NCBI RefSeq assembly: GCF_036850765.1
Contig: NC_089491.1
Coordinates: 90,862,740-90,926,739 of the forward strand
Direction: 5' to 3'
Source: Saccopteryx bilineata
Lineage: Eukaryota > Chordata > Mammalia > Chiroptera > Emballonuridae
Length of the DNA stretch: 64,000 nt
The number at the start of each line of letters is the position of its first letter. The first letter of the stretch is position 1. Shown in pieces: positions 33,854 to 45,769 of this stretch. The position numbers and the translations under genes are program-made. A model generated the notes under the pieces. It had not been told where the DNA came from. It saw only the letters and a list, made by a program, of their open reading frames with translations, and made no database searches.

Positions 33854-34104
33854 GCCTGACCATTGTTACCTTTTATTGGAAGACAGACTCCTATTTTCAG
33901 TACATGCCATTACAATCCCTTTTTCTCAAGTACAGTGATGACATAGAGCCAAAGAGGACTTGAGGAGCTGGCTAGTCCCTTTTAAAGAGGAAATTGCGGC
34001 CAGGAAAGGGCAGGGACATGTAGGGAGGACACGTCCCTGCCTGGAGGAGCTGGCTTTATGCACTGATTCATCAGGGTTGGCACTCTCCACTGTCCACTTT
34101 CATG
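33836..34104 (-). pseudogene. Retrocopy of the 3' part of an unidentified mRNA
   Basis: On the minus strand ~250 bp of ordinary-composition sequence ends with AATAAA (plus TTTATT at 33872-33877), 18 nt, then a poly-A of 18 (plus 33836-33853). A 13-bp TSD, ACATACACAATAT, lies at 33806-33818 and 34105-34117. These are the marks of L1-mediated retroposition of a spliced, polyadenylated RNA. It does not resemble any SINE family in the window. I cannot identify the parent gene; most or all of it is probably 3'UTR. A (TA)n run at 33815-33835 extends the left repeat. Confidence 0.82.
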
Positions 34105-34117
34105 ACATACACAATAT

Positions 34118-34660
34118 TTTATTTTTATATATCCAATTATTTCTCTATTGCTGCTTTAACAAATTAACCACAGATTTACTGGCAGAAACCACAAAAACTT
34201 TTTATACAGTTCAATAGATCAACAGTATAGAAAAGTCTTGCTGAGATAAAACTAAAGCGTGGGTGGGGCTGCATTCTTTACTAGCAGCTCCAGGGGATGA
34301 TCTGCCCCCTTGCCTTTTGAGTTTCTAGAGACCACCTTCATTCCTTGTCTTGTGGACCCCATCCTTTCTCTTCAAAACCAACCATATCACAATTTCAATG
34401 GCCATTCTTCAGCCTTCACAATACTCACACTTCTAACTGCAGCCACTACATGTATGTAAAGTCTTAGGCCATCTCTAGTGGGATAGGGAGGTTACTAAGT
34501 GGATGACCGGTGGGAAGATAGGGAGGAACAGACCCATACAAGGATGTAAGGCAGGGAGTTGTATAGAACATCAACTCTACGGATTTCACAGTACTGCCTA
34601 AGACTGGTGTTGGTTGGAATGGGATATAAAAGAGGATTTCAAGTAGGTAAATTATTTATT
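34118..34660. other. Unique sequence
   Basis: No gene or repeat recognised. Confidence 0.35.
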
Positions 34661-34665
34661 AAAAT

Positions 34666-34987
34666 CAGGATCAGCACACTTATTCTGAGAAGGCCAGATA
34701 GTAAATATTTCAAGTTTGTAGTCCAGATAGTCAGTCACAACCATTCAGTGCTGCCAGTCTGACCTGCAGGCAGCCACAGACAAAAAGTAAATTAATGGGC
34801 ATGGTAGAGTTGTTCTGGACACATAGGACACTATGGATACTCAAATTTGAGTTACACATTATTTTTAATGTCAAAATATTATGATATTTTTCACTATTTA
34901 TTAATATATTAACAATCTTAGCTTATGGGCTATTCAAAAAAAGCAGTGGACCATATTTGGCCCATGGACTGCAGTTGTTGATGCCTG
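34666..34987 (-). mobile_element. MER1-like hAT-Charlie MITE
   Basis: It starts 'caggatcagcacactta', has 'aaggccagatagtaaatattt' near the left end and closes with 'ccatatttggcccatggact' and 'gttgatgcctg', a full-length MER1-type layout with degraded inverted ends. The expected 8-bp TSD is not convincing. Confidence 0.75.
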
Positions 34988-36468
34988 AACTAGATCACTT
35001 ATAGTAACTGGAAATGCTCCTCTTAACCATTATTTCAGGTATCTGTGGTACAGTTGAAAGGGTCACATGATGTTTTGAAAAGTCTGTATATCTCAGTAGC
35101 TATTATGTTCTTTAAAAAGTGGTATCAAAAGCTATTTGCTCTTTAGATAGACACCAGTGCAGGGATATCAATAATGAAATTAGTTTTTATCACAGATGAT
35201 AGAAATTAAGGTTGAAATCTATGCTTTTTTGGCAGAAAAAAACATAGCCCAATTCTGAATGTCTAAACCAAAAAACATTTAATTAGTGAAAGTTATGGTT
35301 ATGCCAAATGTTAAAAATTATAAATATCTTGAATTTGTAAAGTTCTTTTAAAGAGAATTTTCTTCTAATGAAACATAAACAAACACAAAACGCTGCCCAT
35401 GGCAATTCTTTACAAGTAGGTCAGTACTTTTCATCTTATTTCAGCAACACCCCTGCCTCCAGTATTTGTCAAAGAGGAGGTCAGGAGTGAGTAAAAGTCT
35501 GATGAATATTTGTAATTCAGATAAGCTGCTAAAAGGTAACTTTCAAAACTCAATGTGTGAGCTTTCAATATTTTATTTGGTATACAGGTAGATTTCATTT
35601 GATTTGCAAGTAAAGGAATATATCAGAAAAGTTTGGTTTATCACTATTAATATAAATTAATTTATACCTTAAATCTGTTAGGTTGGTAGAAATCAGGATA
35701 TGACAGGAATATACAGCATATATTTAAGCCTTGGCCAATGGGAGTGTTGTATATATTATGATGTTAGCCTCGTTTTTGCTGGTCAGATTTTTGTAGTAAA
35801 GTTAGGGTTTCCATTCAACTGGGGTCAGCCTTACCTGCAGCTGTAAGAACAGTACACATGACTAATTTGCTTCGCGTGGTAGGTTTGTAGGGGTTTCTAC
35901 CAGCCTCCTAGACTGCAGGGTGCTCAAATAGTTCATTCAATATTGAATAAATATGACTTTAATGAATGTAACTCAGAACCCTCTTCTTTGTTCATCAAAG
36001 AAGAAATTAAGGGAGGCTAGTATATAGCCTGCTAGTAAGTTGCCAGCTGGTAGAGGCAGAAAGAAGGGAAGATGGGAGGGCTGAGAGGAATTTGGGGTTG
36101 CTATTACTTACAACTTCATAGTTTTGACTTGGCCCCTGTTTAGAATTGCCATGAATATATAATGTAGTGTACACTGTACTCTTAGTATGTTAAAGATGAT
36201 TTAAATACTGCATCTCAACTTTATGAAAAACTAGGATCCCTAAAGTATTTAACTGAGATCCCTTATCTTGAAGCAAGTGCAATAAACAGATTCAGGTTCA
36301 TAATTTAAAGTATCTGTTCAGTGTAGCATAAATGAGGCTGCAATGTAAAATCTATGAGAGCAGCAACCCTGTTTATCTTCATAATTTGTCAGTCCCTAGT
36401 GGCCTACACATTGCCTGACAAAGTTTGAAATCAATAAATATTTTCTTAATAAATAATAAATCATTGAA
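34988..36468. other. Unique sequence
   Basis: No gene or repeat family recognised. 'tcattcaatattgaataaatatg' near 35930 may be an L2/MIR tail. Confidence 0.35.
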
Positions 36469-36469
36469 T

Positions 36470-36845
36470 CCATAAGTCCTCCCCTGGTATTTGCAAAAGA
36501 TGGTCCAGGGACCCCAATGGATACTCCAGTTCCTTATGTAAAGTGGTGTAGTATTTATTTTTAACCTATGCATAGTCTCCCATATACTTTAAATGATCAC
36601 TAGATTATGTATAATGCCCAATACAATATAAATACTATGTAGATAGTTGTTGTATTATATTTTTAGGGAATAATTACAAGAAAAAAATCTGTTATGTATA
36701 GTACAGACCCAATTATCAGATACAACCATCAGAGGTTTAACTACATATTAGATATTAGCAGCAAAGTAACAATTTTAAAAATATCTTTGATTTACTATTG
36801 GTTGAATCTCTGGATGCAGAACTCATAGACATGGAGAGCAAACTG
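36470..36845. mobile_element. MER2/Tigger-type non-autonomous DNA transposon
   Basis: 'cccctggtatttgcaaaagatggtccagg', the central 'atactttaaatgatcactagattat' and the right end 'gttgaatctctggatgcaga' match the MER2/Tigger2 layout I know. The right end abuts TA (36846-36847). It carries no transposase. Confidence 0.7.
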
Positions 36846-36869
36846 TATGCAAACACCATTATACATTCG

Positions 36870-37435
36870 TAACAAAATCCTATTTAAAGAAGGATAAGTA
36901 CACTAATAGGTGATTCATAAAAGGCATATAAATGACTAATTAAAATAAAAGTTAAGTAATGTCATTGTGTTTTGCCCATCAGATTGGTATTTTTAAAACA
37001 TTAATAATTTTCCAGTGTTGGAGAGGGTAGAAGAAAACATATTTTTTAGGCAGTTTTTGGAACCATAAATAGTTAAAACTTTTCTGGAGACCATGTTTAT
37101 CAATGTGTCAAAACAATAATGAAAAATAAAAAAACCTACTACTTCATTAAGGAACATGGATAGATTTTAAAAACATGTTGAGCAAATACACACACACACA
37201 CACACATTGTATGACTTCATTCATATAAAGTTCAAAAAGTGGCAAAACTAATCCATGATGTTAGGAGTCAGGCAAGAAGTTCCATTTGGGGAGAGGGCTA
37301 CTGGGGTGCTAGTAATGTTCTGTTTCTTGATTGGGCTACACTTACATGGTATGTTCAATCAAGCTGTATTCTTATGATTTGTGTATTTTTCTAGGTATAT
37401 ATGACACTACAATAAAAAGTTTATTTAAAAAGAAG
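36870..37435 (+). mobile_element. Ancient LINE-1 ORF2 end and 3'UTR
   Basis: 'gcccatcagattggtattttt' and 'ccagtgttggagagggtag' (ORF2 end), then 'tactggggtgctagtaatgttctg' and 'ctgtattcttatgatttgtg' (3'UTR), in L1 order with the A-rich end at 37435. A (CA)n microsatellite is embedded at about 37188-37206. Confidence 0.75.
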
Positions 37436-37439
37436 TGCC

Positions 37440-39390
37440 TATAAAGTTTTCTTCCTGTTTAAAACAGACAGTGCATATAAAACAATAGGCTTGTAATCAC
37501 TGAAATATATGGTTTCTAACAAGTCAATCATAACTGAAAGTTGTGTCTTTGTGTGTGCTTGAGTATGTATACATACACTCACATATGCAATATTTTCTGC
37601 ATAGATTCCCACTCACTTTCAGTCCCCTTGGCCTTGAGTTATATCTGACCCATATCAGCTGTTATCAAAACAGATTGAAGTGACGTGTCTCAAGGTGACA
37701 GAAGATGGTTGAGGTCATCGCTTCACAAAGCCCCTTAAGTAATCAGCCACCAGAACTGCCACAATGCATTACTGAAATTGCAAGGCACCTCTGCAAGTCA
37801 GAGTCATTCATAGCAAGCACACAGAAGTCTCTCTAGTCATATCATTCTTTGCACATATAGAAATGTACCTCTTTGCACTGATCATTGTCACTAAATCAAA
37901 ACAGACAGAAGTGGAAACAAATGCGTCACGTTTTTTAGCTGCACGGACACTGTGCAGTCATCTGGACTGGAGAGTACAACAGTCTGTCATCTAGTATGAG
38001 AACAAAGAACAAAATTAGAAATCAAATCATCTCTGTTTACAGGTTTCCTTTTTATTTTTTCAATTTGGTGGAATTTTTGGAGTTTTGCTAAATTCAGGGG
38101 TCTTGAATTTCTTATATTTTTAAAGTTTCCTCTTGCATAATCATATCCAAATGCTACTTTTGTCACTCAACTATGAATACAAACTAGGTCAGTCGTGGCA
38201 TACATTAATTTATTTTTAAATTGTGATTTTTTCTACTTAAGAAACACATTCCATTCATTGTGTTATGGGGACATGATATTTATGAGCCTCCTAGTTTGTG
38301 TTTGAGTAGTAAATCAGCATAAATATTAAGTGAAAAGTAAGCCCATGTAATTATTAAAGGTAGTTATAAAATTTCACTAATAATAAATAAAAGTGTCCTT
38401 TTATATTTCTGTTAAAGACAGAAATGAGAGTTCTTTCAAACATTAGCATGCAGATAGTATACAAAGTGATAATAGCACACAGAGGTCTGTCGGTCTTTCT
38501 GCTTTTCCCTTTTCCCTATTAGTTTATTCTAAAGCATATTTCTAACATATTATTCCCAAGGTCACTTATAATCCAGAAGCTACTCGTATATGTTCTGACA
38601 AATAAAGTTCTTCACTGTATTTTGACCCTGAAAAGACAAACCCATTCTTCCTTTTATCCTTACATTTTTTATGTCCATAATTACAACTTTACATAAAACT
38701 GTGATTAGAATAAGAATTATAATTTTAATAGCACACTTGTAGTTCATATTAACTAAAGTTGGGTAAGATGAAAATTCTATCCCCATCCCAACAGACTCTT
38801 GATTGCTTCTTGGATAGCATACCACAAAAGTAAAAAAAATTAAAAAAAAAAAAGGTAATATATTCATTTATGAAGATTTCTCTAGTAATGAAATAAAAAT
38901 ATCACTGATGTTGAAGTCTTTCCCAAGTAAAACAGGATGATCATTAAGTGAGCAAAGCTTCCAGAACTGAGAAACTTCAGGAGATAGATGATAGTGGAAA
39001 TCTAATGTACTTGCATAAGAACTCAGATTTTAGTATCGAATAAAACTGACTTTAAATCCTAGAGTGACTTTAACCCATTGGTCATTTTTAAATTGACAAG
39101 GCTAAAACATAACTTTTCTTTTCCCCGCTCCCAATCTGGTACTTCTTTGGTTTTCCATATCAACTAGATTGGGGAACAGCCATGTACCCAGTAATCAGCC
39201 AAAAATCTAAGAATCATCTTTGATTTTTTTCCTATTTCTCATTACACATTCAATCATTAGGACTTCCAAATATGTCTTCCCTTTCAACAATTACTATCCA
39301 CATAAAAACTACCATCAGGTAATATATACTTGGATCATTGTAAAACCTTCCTAACTTCCCCATATAATTCATTCTACACACAGCATCTAG
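37440..39390. other. Unique sequence
   Basis: No gene or repeat recognised. The 95-codon minus-strand frame at 38580-38867 is hydrophobic and AT-driven, with no family signature. Confidence 0.4.
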
Positions 39391-39394
39391 AGCA

Positions 39395-39800
39395 CTCTTT
39401 ATTTTATTTATTTATTTTTTTGTGACAGAGAGAGAGAGACAAAGCGATACAGATAGGGACAGACAGACAGGAAGAGAGAGAGATGAGAAGCATCAATTCT
39501 TTGTTGCAGCACCTTAGTTGTTCATTAATTGCTTTCTCATATGTGCCTTGACTGGGGGTGGGGTGGTGGGGTGCTACAGCAGAGCAAGTGACCTCTTGCT
39601 TAAGCCAGTAACCTTTGGCTCAAACTAGAAACCCATGAGAGTCTATGATCCCACTCTCATGCCAGATCTTACGCTCAAGATGGTAAGCCTGCACTCAAGC
39701 CGGATGAGCCCATGCTGTAGTTGGTGATCTCAGGGTTTTGAACCTGGGTCTTCTGCATCCCAGTCTGATGCTTTATCCACCACACCAGCACCTGGTCACC
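39395..39800 (-). mobile_element. ~330-bp tRNA-derived SINE ('gcctgaccaggc' family)
   Basis: Poly-T and GA-rich tail at the left, 'ctacagcagagcaagtgacc' in the body, and a head ending at about 39800 next to the L1 tail. A short G/T-rich insertion is seen at 39555-39575. Confidence 0.88.
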
Positions 39801-39804
39801 CAAG

Positions 39805-40385
39805 AATATTCTCTTTAAAATGTATTATTTTTTATTAAGTTGATTTGGATGGTATTGTTAATAAGATTATATAGGTTTTAAGTGTACATTTCTATAATGC
39901 ACTTTATTTTAAATTGTATGCCCACTACCCAAAGTCAAATCTTCTTTCACCATATATTAGATTCCCTTTACTCTTTCCTAATGCACTTCCCCCTTTCCTC
40001 TGGTGACCATCATACTGTTGTCTCTAGCTATGAGTTTTTGTTTGTTTTTCTTTATTATTATTATTATTTTGTTAATTTTTATTTAAAAATTATTATTTTT
40101 TAAAGAGAGAGCAAAAGAGAGAAGGGGGGAGAAGTGGGAAGCATCAACTTGTAATAGTTGCTTCTGATATGTGCCTTGATCGGGCAAACCTGGGTTTTGA
40201 ACTGGCAATCTCAGCATTCCAAGTCAAAGCCTTATCTACTGTGCCACCATAGACCAGGTTGTTTGTTTTTTTTGTTTATTCATTTGTTGCTTTCAGTTTT
40301 ATATCCCACATATGAGTGAAATTATATGGTTCTTTAATTTTTCTGATTTATTTTACTTAGCATGATATTCTCAAAGTCCTAAAAC
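39805..40385 (-). mobile_element. LINE-1, 3' segment of a twin-primed (inverted) copy
   Basis: Read on the minus strand, it runs from 'aggactttgagaatatcatgctaagt' (end of ORF2) through the pyrimidine-flanked 3'UTR to an A-rich tail at about 39805. A SINE interrupts it at 40080-40257. Its 5' side meets L1 ORF2 sequence in the opposite orientation at about 40385. Confidence 0.82.
40080..40257 (-). mobile_element. ~180-bp-type SINE inside LINE-1 3'UTR
   Basis: GA-rich tail, 'atgtgccttgatcgggcaaacc' and a degraded tRNA head ('cctggtctatggtggcacag' on the minus strand). Flanking 'tttttgtttg' and 'tttgtttgtt' motifs come from the host L1. Confidence 0.7.
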
Positions 40386-41504
40386 AATTCCTTTTGCAAT
40401 TGCAACATTAAGAATAAAATGCCTAAGAATAAACTTAACAAAGAATTTGAAGAAATGAAAACTACAAAGAATTATTAGAAGAGATTGAAAAAGACAACAA
40501 AATGGTTTGGAAGAATTAACATATTTAAAAAGTCTATATTATCCAAAGCAATATACAGATTTAATACAATCATTATCAAAATGACAATGATAATTTCTAA
40601 AGAACTAGAACAAAAAAATTATCAAACTTGTATGAAACCACAAAAGACCTCAAATAGTTAAAGTAATGCTCAATAAAATAGAATAAAGTCTGAGTTATCG
40701 AACTCCTTGACTTCAGATTATACTACAAATCAACTAAAATCAAAACATGGTATTGACAGAAAAAGATTCACATATACCAATGGAACAAAATCAAGAACAC
40801 AGAAATAAAACCAAATGTGTATGGGTAATAACTTTTTAAAATATTATTTACTGATTAATTTTATAGACACAGAGAGAGGAAGGAAGGAAGGGAGGGAGAG
40901 AGAGAAGCATTAATTTATTGTTCCACTTAGTTGTGCATTCATTGGTTGCTTCTTGTACATGCCCTGACTGGTAGTCAAACCCACAACCTTAGAGTTTTGA
41001 GATGATACTCTAACTGACTAAGCTAATCAGCCAGGGCCTAGGTAAACAATTTTTGACAAAGAAGAATAAAACACAATGGAGTAAAGAAAGTCTCTTTAAT
41101 GATTGGTGCTGGGAAAATTGGAAAGCCACATGCTAAGGAATAAAACTAGACTACAGTTTATTTCCTCATGGGAAAAGTTAAGTCAAAATAGATCAAACCT
41201 AAATATAAGTTGTGAAACAAGTTACAAAAGAAAATATATGTACTAAACTTACAGACTTGGTTTATAGAGAACATTTTATAAATTGAACACCAAAGGCAAG
41301 AAAAGTAAAAGCAAAAATAAAGAAATGGGACTATATTAAATTATAAAGCTTCTACACAGCAAAAGAAACTGACAACAAAACAAAAATGCAACCAACTGAA
41401 TGGGGAAAACTATTTTCAAACAACATCTCTGATAAGGAGTTACTATCCAAAATATATAAAGAACTACAACTCAGCACCAAACAAACAATTCAATTAAAAA
41501 ATGG
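40386..41504 (+). mobile_element. LINE-1 ORF2 fragment, inverted 5' segment of the twin-primed copy
   Basis: Plus-strand decayed ORF2. It begins at the segment encoding 'RIKYL.INLTKEF' and passes through 'accaatggaacaaaatcaag' and 'aaatgggactatattaaa' to 'caattaaaaaatgg'. Many stops and indels. A SINE is inserted at 40845-41038. The segment resumes at 49555 after the long L1. Confidence 0.8.
40845..41038 (-). mobile_element. Old Ves-like SINE
   Basis: GA/GGAA-rich tail, 'ttgtgcattcattggttgcttc' and the head 'ccctggctgattagcttagtcag' (minus strand). It splits the ORF2 remnant between 'gggtaat' and 'ggtaaac'. Confidence 0.75.
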
Positions 41505-41608
41505 GTGAGTGAATTCCAAGATGGCGATGGAGTAGGCAGACATTCCAACTGCAACTATTCAGGACCAAATGGAATTACAACTAAATTTAAGGACAATCAT
41601 CTTTTGCC

Positions 41609-41785
41609 TGACCTGTGGTGGCGCAGTGGATAAAGCATCAACCTGGAATTCTGAGGTCTCCTAGTTCAAAACCCTGGGCTTGTCTGGTCAAGGCACATAT
41701 GGGAGTTGATGCTTTCTGCTCCTCCTTTCTTCTCTCTTTCTGTTAACCTCTCTCTCCTCTCTAAAATAAATAAATAAAATCTTAT
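41609..41785 (+). mobile_element. ~180-bp tRNA-derived SINE ('gcctgacctgtggtgg' family)
   Basis: Intact head with 'gtggcgcagtggataaagc', the 'ggtcaaggcacatatgggag' junction, a CT-rich body and an A-rich tail. 'acaatcatctt' before and 'acaattatctt' after form a TSD with one mismatch inside the L1 5'UTR. Confidence 0.9.
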
Positions 41786-42205
41786 AATAAAATTTAATAA
41801 AGTAACTGACTCTTACAAAAAAAATTACAATTATCTTGAAAAACCAATTTCTAACTAAATAAAGAAGAGTTATAACCAAGGAGTCACAGAGGCACATCGA
41901 GGCTGGTAGGAAGTGCAGAGATGTGAACAGGGCTGCCCAGCTCCCAGGAGTGAGTGATAGCCAAGGGTCTGGAGAGACCCTCACTGTGGGGAGGAATACC
42001 CTGAGAGGGGAGGACTCTAAGCCCCAGGCTGGGTGCTTGTATGGCCAGGGGCCACCATCATGGCCATTCACATGTAGGTTCTCATTGATTTGGGGCAGTC
42101 GGTAAAGAAATGGTGGAGAAGGAGAATGGTGGGCCATTTTGTTTATTGGTGTCTCACCCAGACAGGCAAGCCACAAGAAAAGCCAAGGGAAAAGCAGAAA
42201 ACCTC

Positions 42206-42823
42206 TGTTGGTCAAATATGTTTGTAAATATGATATATATGTTTGCTCGCTTATAGTTTATACTGAGTGTGGGGGACAGGCTATAAGCAGGTTGGGTCAT
42301 TATAGCCTAAGGCTTAGTTTTAAGGCTAAGTTTTTCCCCAGACCCTTGACTAATTGCATGATGTAGGGTAGTATACTATCATGAGGAATCCCATTATGCC
42401 TCAGGTAAGTGACTTTGTATCAGAGACTTCCTTATTTGTATATTGGATTAAGGTTGTGATTTCTACACTATAAAATGGGGCAGAGGAGCCCCTGCTGGAG
42501 AAGAGCAGAGAAAGTCCACGTGGAGGAGAGGAGAAGCAGCCAAGAATCTGGAGTGCTGAAGGAGAAGCCAGTTTGTGCAGAGTTTGTGCAGAGAGAAGGA
42601 GATGGAGAACAGAGGTGAATAAGGCTGGTGATGTACAAACCTTTGATTCTAGGAAAACTCGAATAAGTCAGTGGCTTTGGGAGCTCTGAATGGAAAGGGA
42701 AGTGTCTTCCCACTGTGAGTATTTCTTGCACACCGGGTGCAAGTTAGGATTAAAGCTGATGGCTCACCAGTTTTGGGCTCCATTGTTTCATTACCATCTG
42801 TCTGAATCTAATGTTAACCTGCA
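42206..42823 (+). repeat. LTR-like sequence, forward
   Basis: It starts TGTTGGTCAAATATG. A TATAAAA box lies at 42469-42475 and an ATTAAA polyadenylation-type signal at 42749-42754; a CA end at about 42823 gives ~618 bp with normal U3-R-U5 order. Its first ~270 bp recur inverted at about 42960-43260. The retroviral family is not identified. Confidence 0.6.
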
Positions 42824-42929
42824 TGGGCCAGGCGGCTCTGATGGTGGCTGTTACTACTGGCTTTACAACCTCTTTTTTCCCATAGAGGGCAAGGGACCAG
42901 GGAGGACTCTGCAATGCTGATAGCAGGAA

Positions 42930-43260
42930 CTGAGAAAGAGCGAGAGCCCCTGGTCTGCTTCATTTTATATTGTAGAAAATTAAAGCCTTTAAGCCAATAT
43001 ACAAATAAGAAAGTCTCTGATACAAAGCCACTTATCTGAGGAATAAATGGGATTCCTCACAAGAGTGCACCACCCCTATCATGCAACAGTCAAGGGTGTG
43101 GGAAAAAGTTTAGTTTTGAGAAGACCTTAGTATTAGAAGGGAGGGAAAAGCTTAGTCTTAAAACTAAGCCTTAGGCTATAATGAGCCAGTTTACAGCCTG
43201 TCTCACACACCTAAAGCGAGCAAACATATACATCATATTTACAAACTAATTTAACTAACA
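42930..43260 (-). repeat. LTR-like sequence, inverted partial copy
   Basis: Read on the minus strand from 43260 (TGTTAGTTAAATTAG), it matches the forward copy's U3, including 'tttgctcgctt', 'attatagcctaaggcttag' and 'gaggaatcccat', up to the TATAAAA region near 42970. It then diverges. The stretch between the two copies (42824-42930) is unassigned. Confidence 0.6.
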
Positions 43261-45440
43261 GCGCCCCAGCCTAGAGCACCAGAGCCTAGAAGAGGTGACC
43301 GCACAGCATTTGATGGTAACAAGTGGTAAGGTTTCTGTATGTGAGAAAGAGACAGAGCTCTCAGAGATACAACCTTCATCTTAAAGGGCCAGCACAGGAA
43401 ATCTCATTCACAGACATTTACCTGGGCCTCTATTGAAGGAGGACTGGAGGTACATAAAGAGAGTGTGAAGTTGGTGGCCCAGGAAGGGACACTATGGAGG
43501 AAGCTTTATGCTGAGTTATTCTCCAATACTGCAGTTGCCATCTTTCTTGGGTGGAGCAGTCCCCTCCCTGCATCATCAGCCTGTGGGAAAGCAACTTTCC
43601 CACCCTTGGGAATCTCTCTTGCCCCATCCTATAGATACTGGGTCCTGCTGAGAAGCCAGGAAGCAGGAGGCATGTCAGTGACTCATTTTTCTTGCACTGA
43701 GGCCAGAGCTTTCCTCTCACACTCTCCTGAGTCTATGACTGAGGCTTCCCCTCATGAGAAATTCAGTAGAAACTAGATTGTGGGCCAACTACATATCTGG
43801 GTCTCAGAGGCCAGGCTCATGATACTCCTGGGGGCCACACCCTACTAAGGTCTATGAAAAAAGTCAGACTGACACCTGGGACTAAGGGCTGGGAGTCACA
43901 CCCATCACTCTTCCTAATCCCTGAATGGCCCCAGGCTCTAAACTCTATCAGAGGTTTTTTCAGTGGCCAAGCCCAACAAGCAACCAGCAGAAAGAAGTTG
44001 CAGGAGGTGGTCTCAGAGAACCTTGAGCCTTTTGCTGACTTGCTCCCAGGCCCAGCAACAGTAAAAGCCAGCCTAGGTCTGTGGCTTGATATTTCCATGA
44101 ACACATGGGCCCAGCAGAGGCAGTCATAAACTCTGGTTTGCTTGTAGCTCCAAGAAGGTTGCTGAGGGCCAGTCACAGGCTGTGTCCTGCACTAATCTGT
44201 ACCGGGTTCTTCCAGGGAGATCTAGGGCTGGCACAGTCAGAGGCCAACTGCAAAAAGCATCAGTTCAGGACCTAACAACCCCTTCTGGTGGTGAGTCCAA
44301 AGAGAGGGTTTATCGAACACCAGGCCCAGCGGAGGCAAGTTCTGCTTTCTGTGTTCAGCCCACCAGCACAGTTGCTTGTGCACATTGGACAGGATGGAGC
44401 TTCACAGTCAGCCAGCCCAGGTTCCAGACATCCTGCCCCACTGAGCTAGGTTCCACCAGGGTAAGGGAAAGAGGCTTGAAGCACAGACATTCAAGGTGTG
44501 GGCTCCTTCGAGTCTATTGTTGGGACCAGTCCTTGGGGTTAGCTATTTTCTGGGGGCACAAAGTCAGCCTTAGAGGAGGACTCTCTCAGTGTTTCTCCAA
44601 GAACAGGGTCTTCCTAGCTGAGAGAAATTCTACAGAGGGGACTGTCGGCCCTACCCAATCTGAACCTGAGCTCACCTCACTGGAAGAAATAGAATTGGAG
44701 TATCCAGTAGTGTCTGAGAGATTAGGCTCTGGAGTAGGGGCCACTTTCCCTGTACTAAGATCCTGACAAAGACTCCTGAAGTATGGTGTGTCAATAATGT
44801 TGTATTCCCAGCCTCAGCTTCTCTAACTCATCAAGCTTGCATCATATAGAGGGGTGGATGGGGTGAGGCCAGTCTGAGCCTACACTATAGTCTTTCTGCA
44901 GAAAACTCTGTGGGAAGACCATGCAGCTGTAAGAGAAGGTACAGCAGCTAAAAAGTGGAGGCAAATTTCACAGAGCTTTGGTTTTTTACAGAGCTGCCAT
45001 CAGCTCTCAGCAGAAGGAAACTTACACACAGGTTGGCCTCTCAAACACTACCCAGACACAGAAGACACAGACACAGACAGTAAGCAGAGTGATGACACCA
45101 GACAGGTAGCCCTATTGTGAGTTGCAAACAGTTGCTGATGCCAATATATCCCTGAACCCCACCCAAGAGGACCCAGAACCAGCACAACCAAGAAGTGGGT
45201 GGCAGACCATACCAATGCTATATTTAGCTAGCTACACAAGCAGCATGATCAAAGGAGGAGTCTAGCAGGCACCAGACACTGAAGAGAATAAATACATCCT
45301 ACAGGACAGACACTGCATGGTGTCTAATACACATGATCAAGGTTAATCCTTAGAGCCAGCCGGCCTGAAGGGATAACCACACTCACAGAAGAACCAATGC
45401 ATTCAGACTCACATATAACAGAAGGGTAAATACAGTTCTC
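43261..45440 (+). repeat. LINE-1 5'UTR remainder
   Basis: GC-moderate sequence continuing the 5'UTR of the long L1. Several open frames (up to 194 codons at 44182-44766) have no family signature, and frames like these are common in L1 5'UTRs. It leads into the ORF1 remnant, interrupted only by the L1 tail at 45455. Confidence 0.55.
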
Positions 45441-45454
45441 AAAAAGTATTTCTA

Positions 45455-45658
45455 GAGGGGGGGGAAGGAGGGGAGGGGGTGGGGGGGAGGGAGGGGCATA
45501 AAGAAAACCAGATAGAGGGTGACAGAAGACAATTTGACTTTGGGTGATGGGTATGTAACATAATCAAATGTCAAAATAACCAGGAGATATTTTCTCTGAA
45601 CATATGTACCCTGATTTATCAATGGCACTCCATTAAAATTAATAATAATAATAAAAAG
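45455..45658 (+). mobile_element. LINE-1 3'UTR tail, severely 5'-truncated
   Basis: It begins in the G-rich tract (45457-45496), then 'gactttgggtgatgggtatg', the 3' end and an A-rich tail. The perfect 11-bp TSD AAGTATTTCTA lies at 45444-45454 and 45659-45669. Confidence 0.92.
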
Positions 45659-45769
45659 AAGTATTTCTATAGCAAGGAACTCAGGTGGCCTGGAGGTCGG
45701 TACCACTGAGTCCATCTTCCAAATAAAGATGCCACAACAAATGTAAAATTTAGAGCAGTGTTTTCTAAC

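Noticed and set aside
41688..42215. 175-codon minus-strand frame
   Set aside because: It crosses a SINE and L1 5'UTR antisense sequence; no conserved motif.
42824..42930. Possible retroviral primer-binding site after the forward LTR-like sequence
   Set aside because: The bases after the CA end start TGG but do not match a tRNA 3' end that I recognise, and the inverted LTR copy begins nearby.
44182..44766. 194-codon plus-strand frame that could be a gene
   Set aside because: It lies in the 5'UTR of the long L1, has no recognisable domain or splice context, and similar fortuitous frames occur on both strands nearby (43465, 43817).
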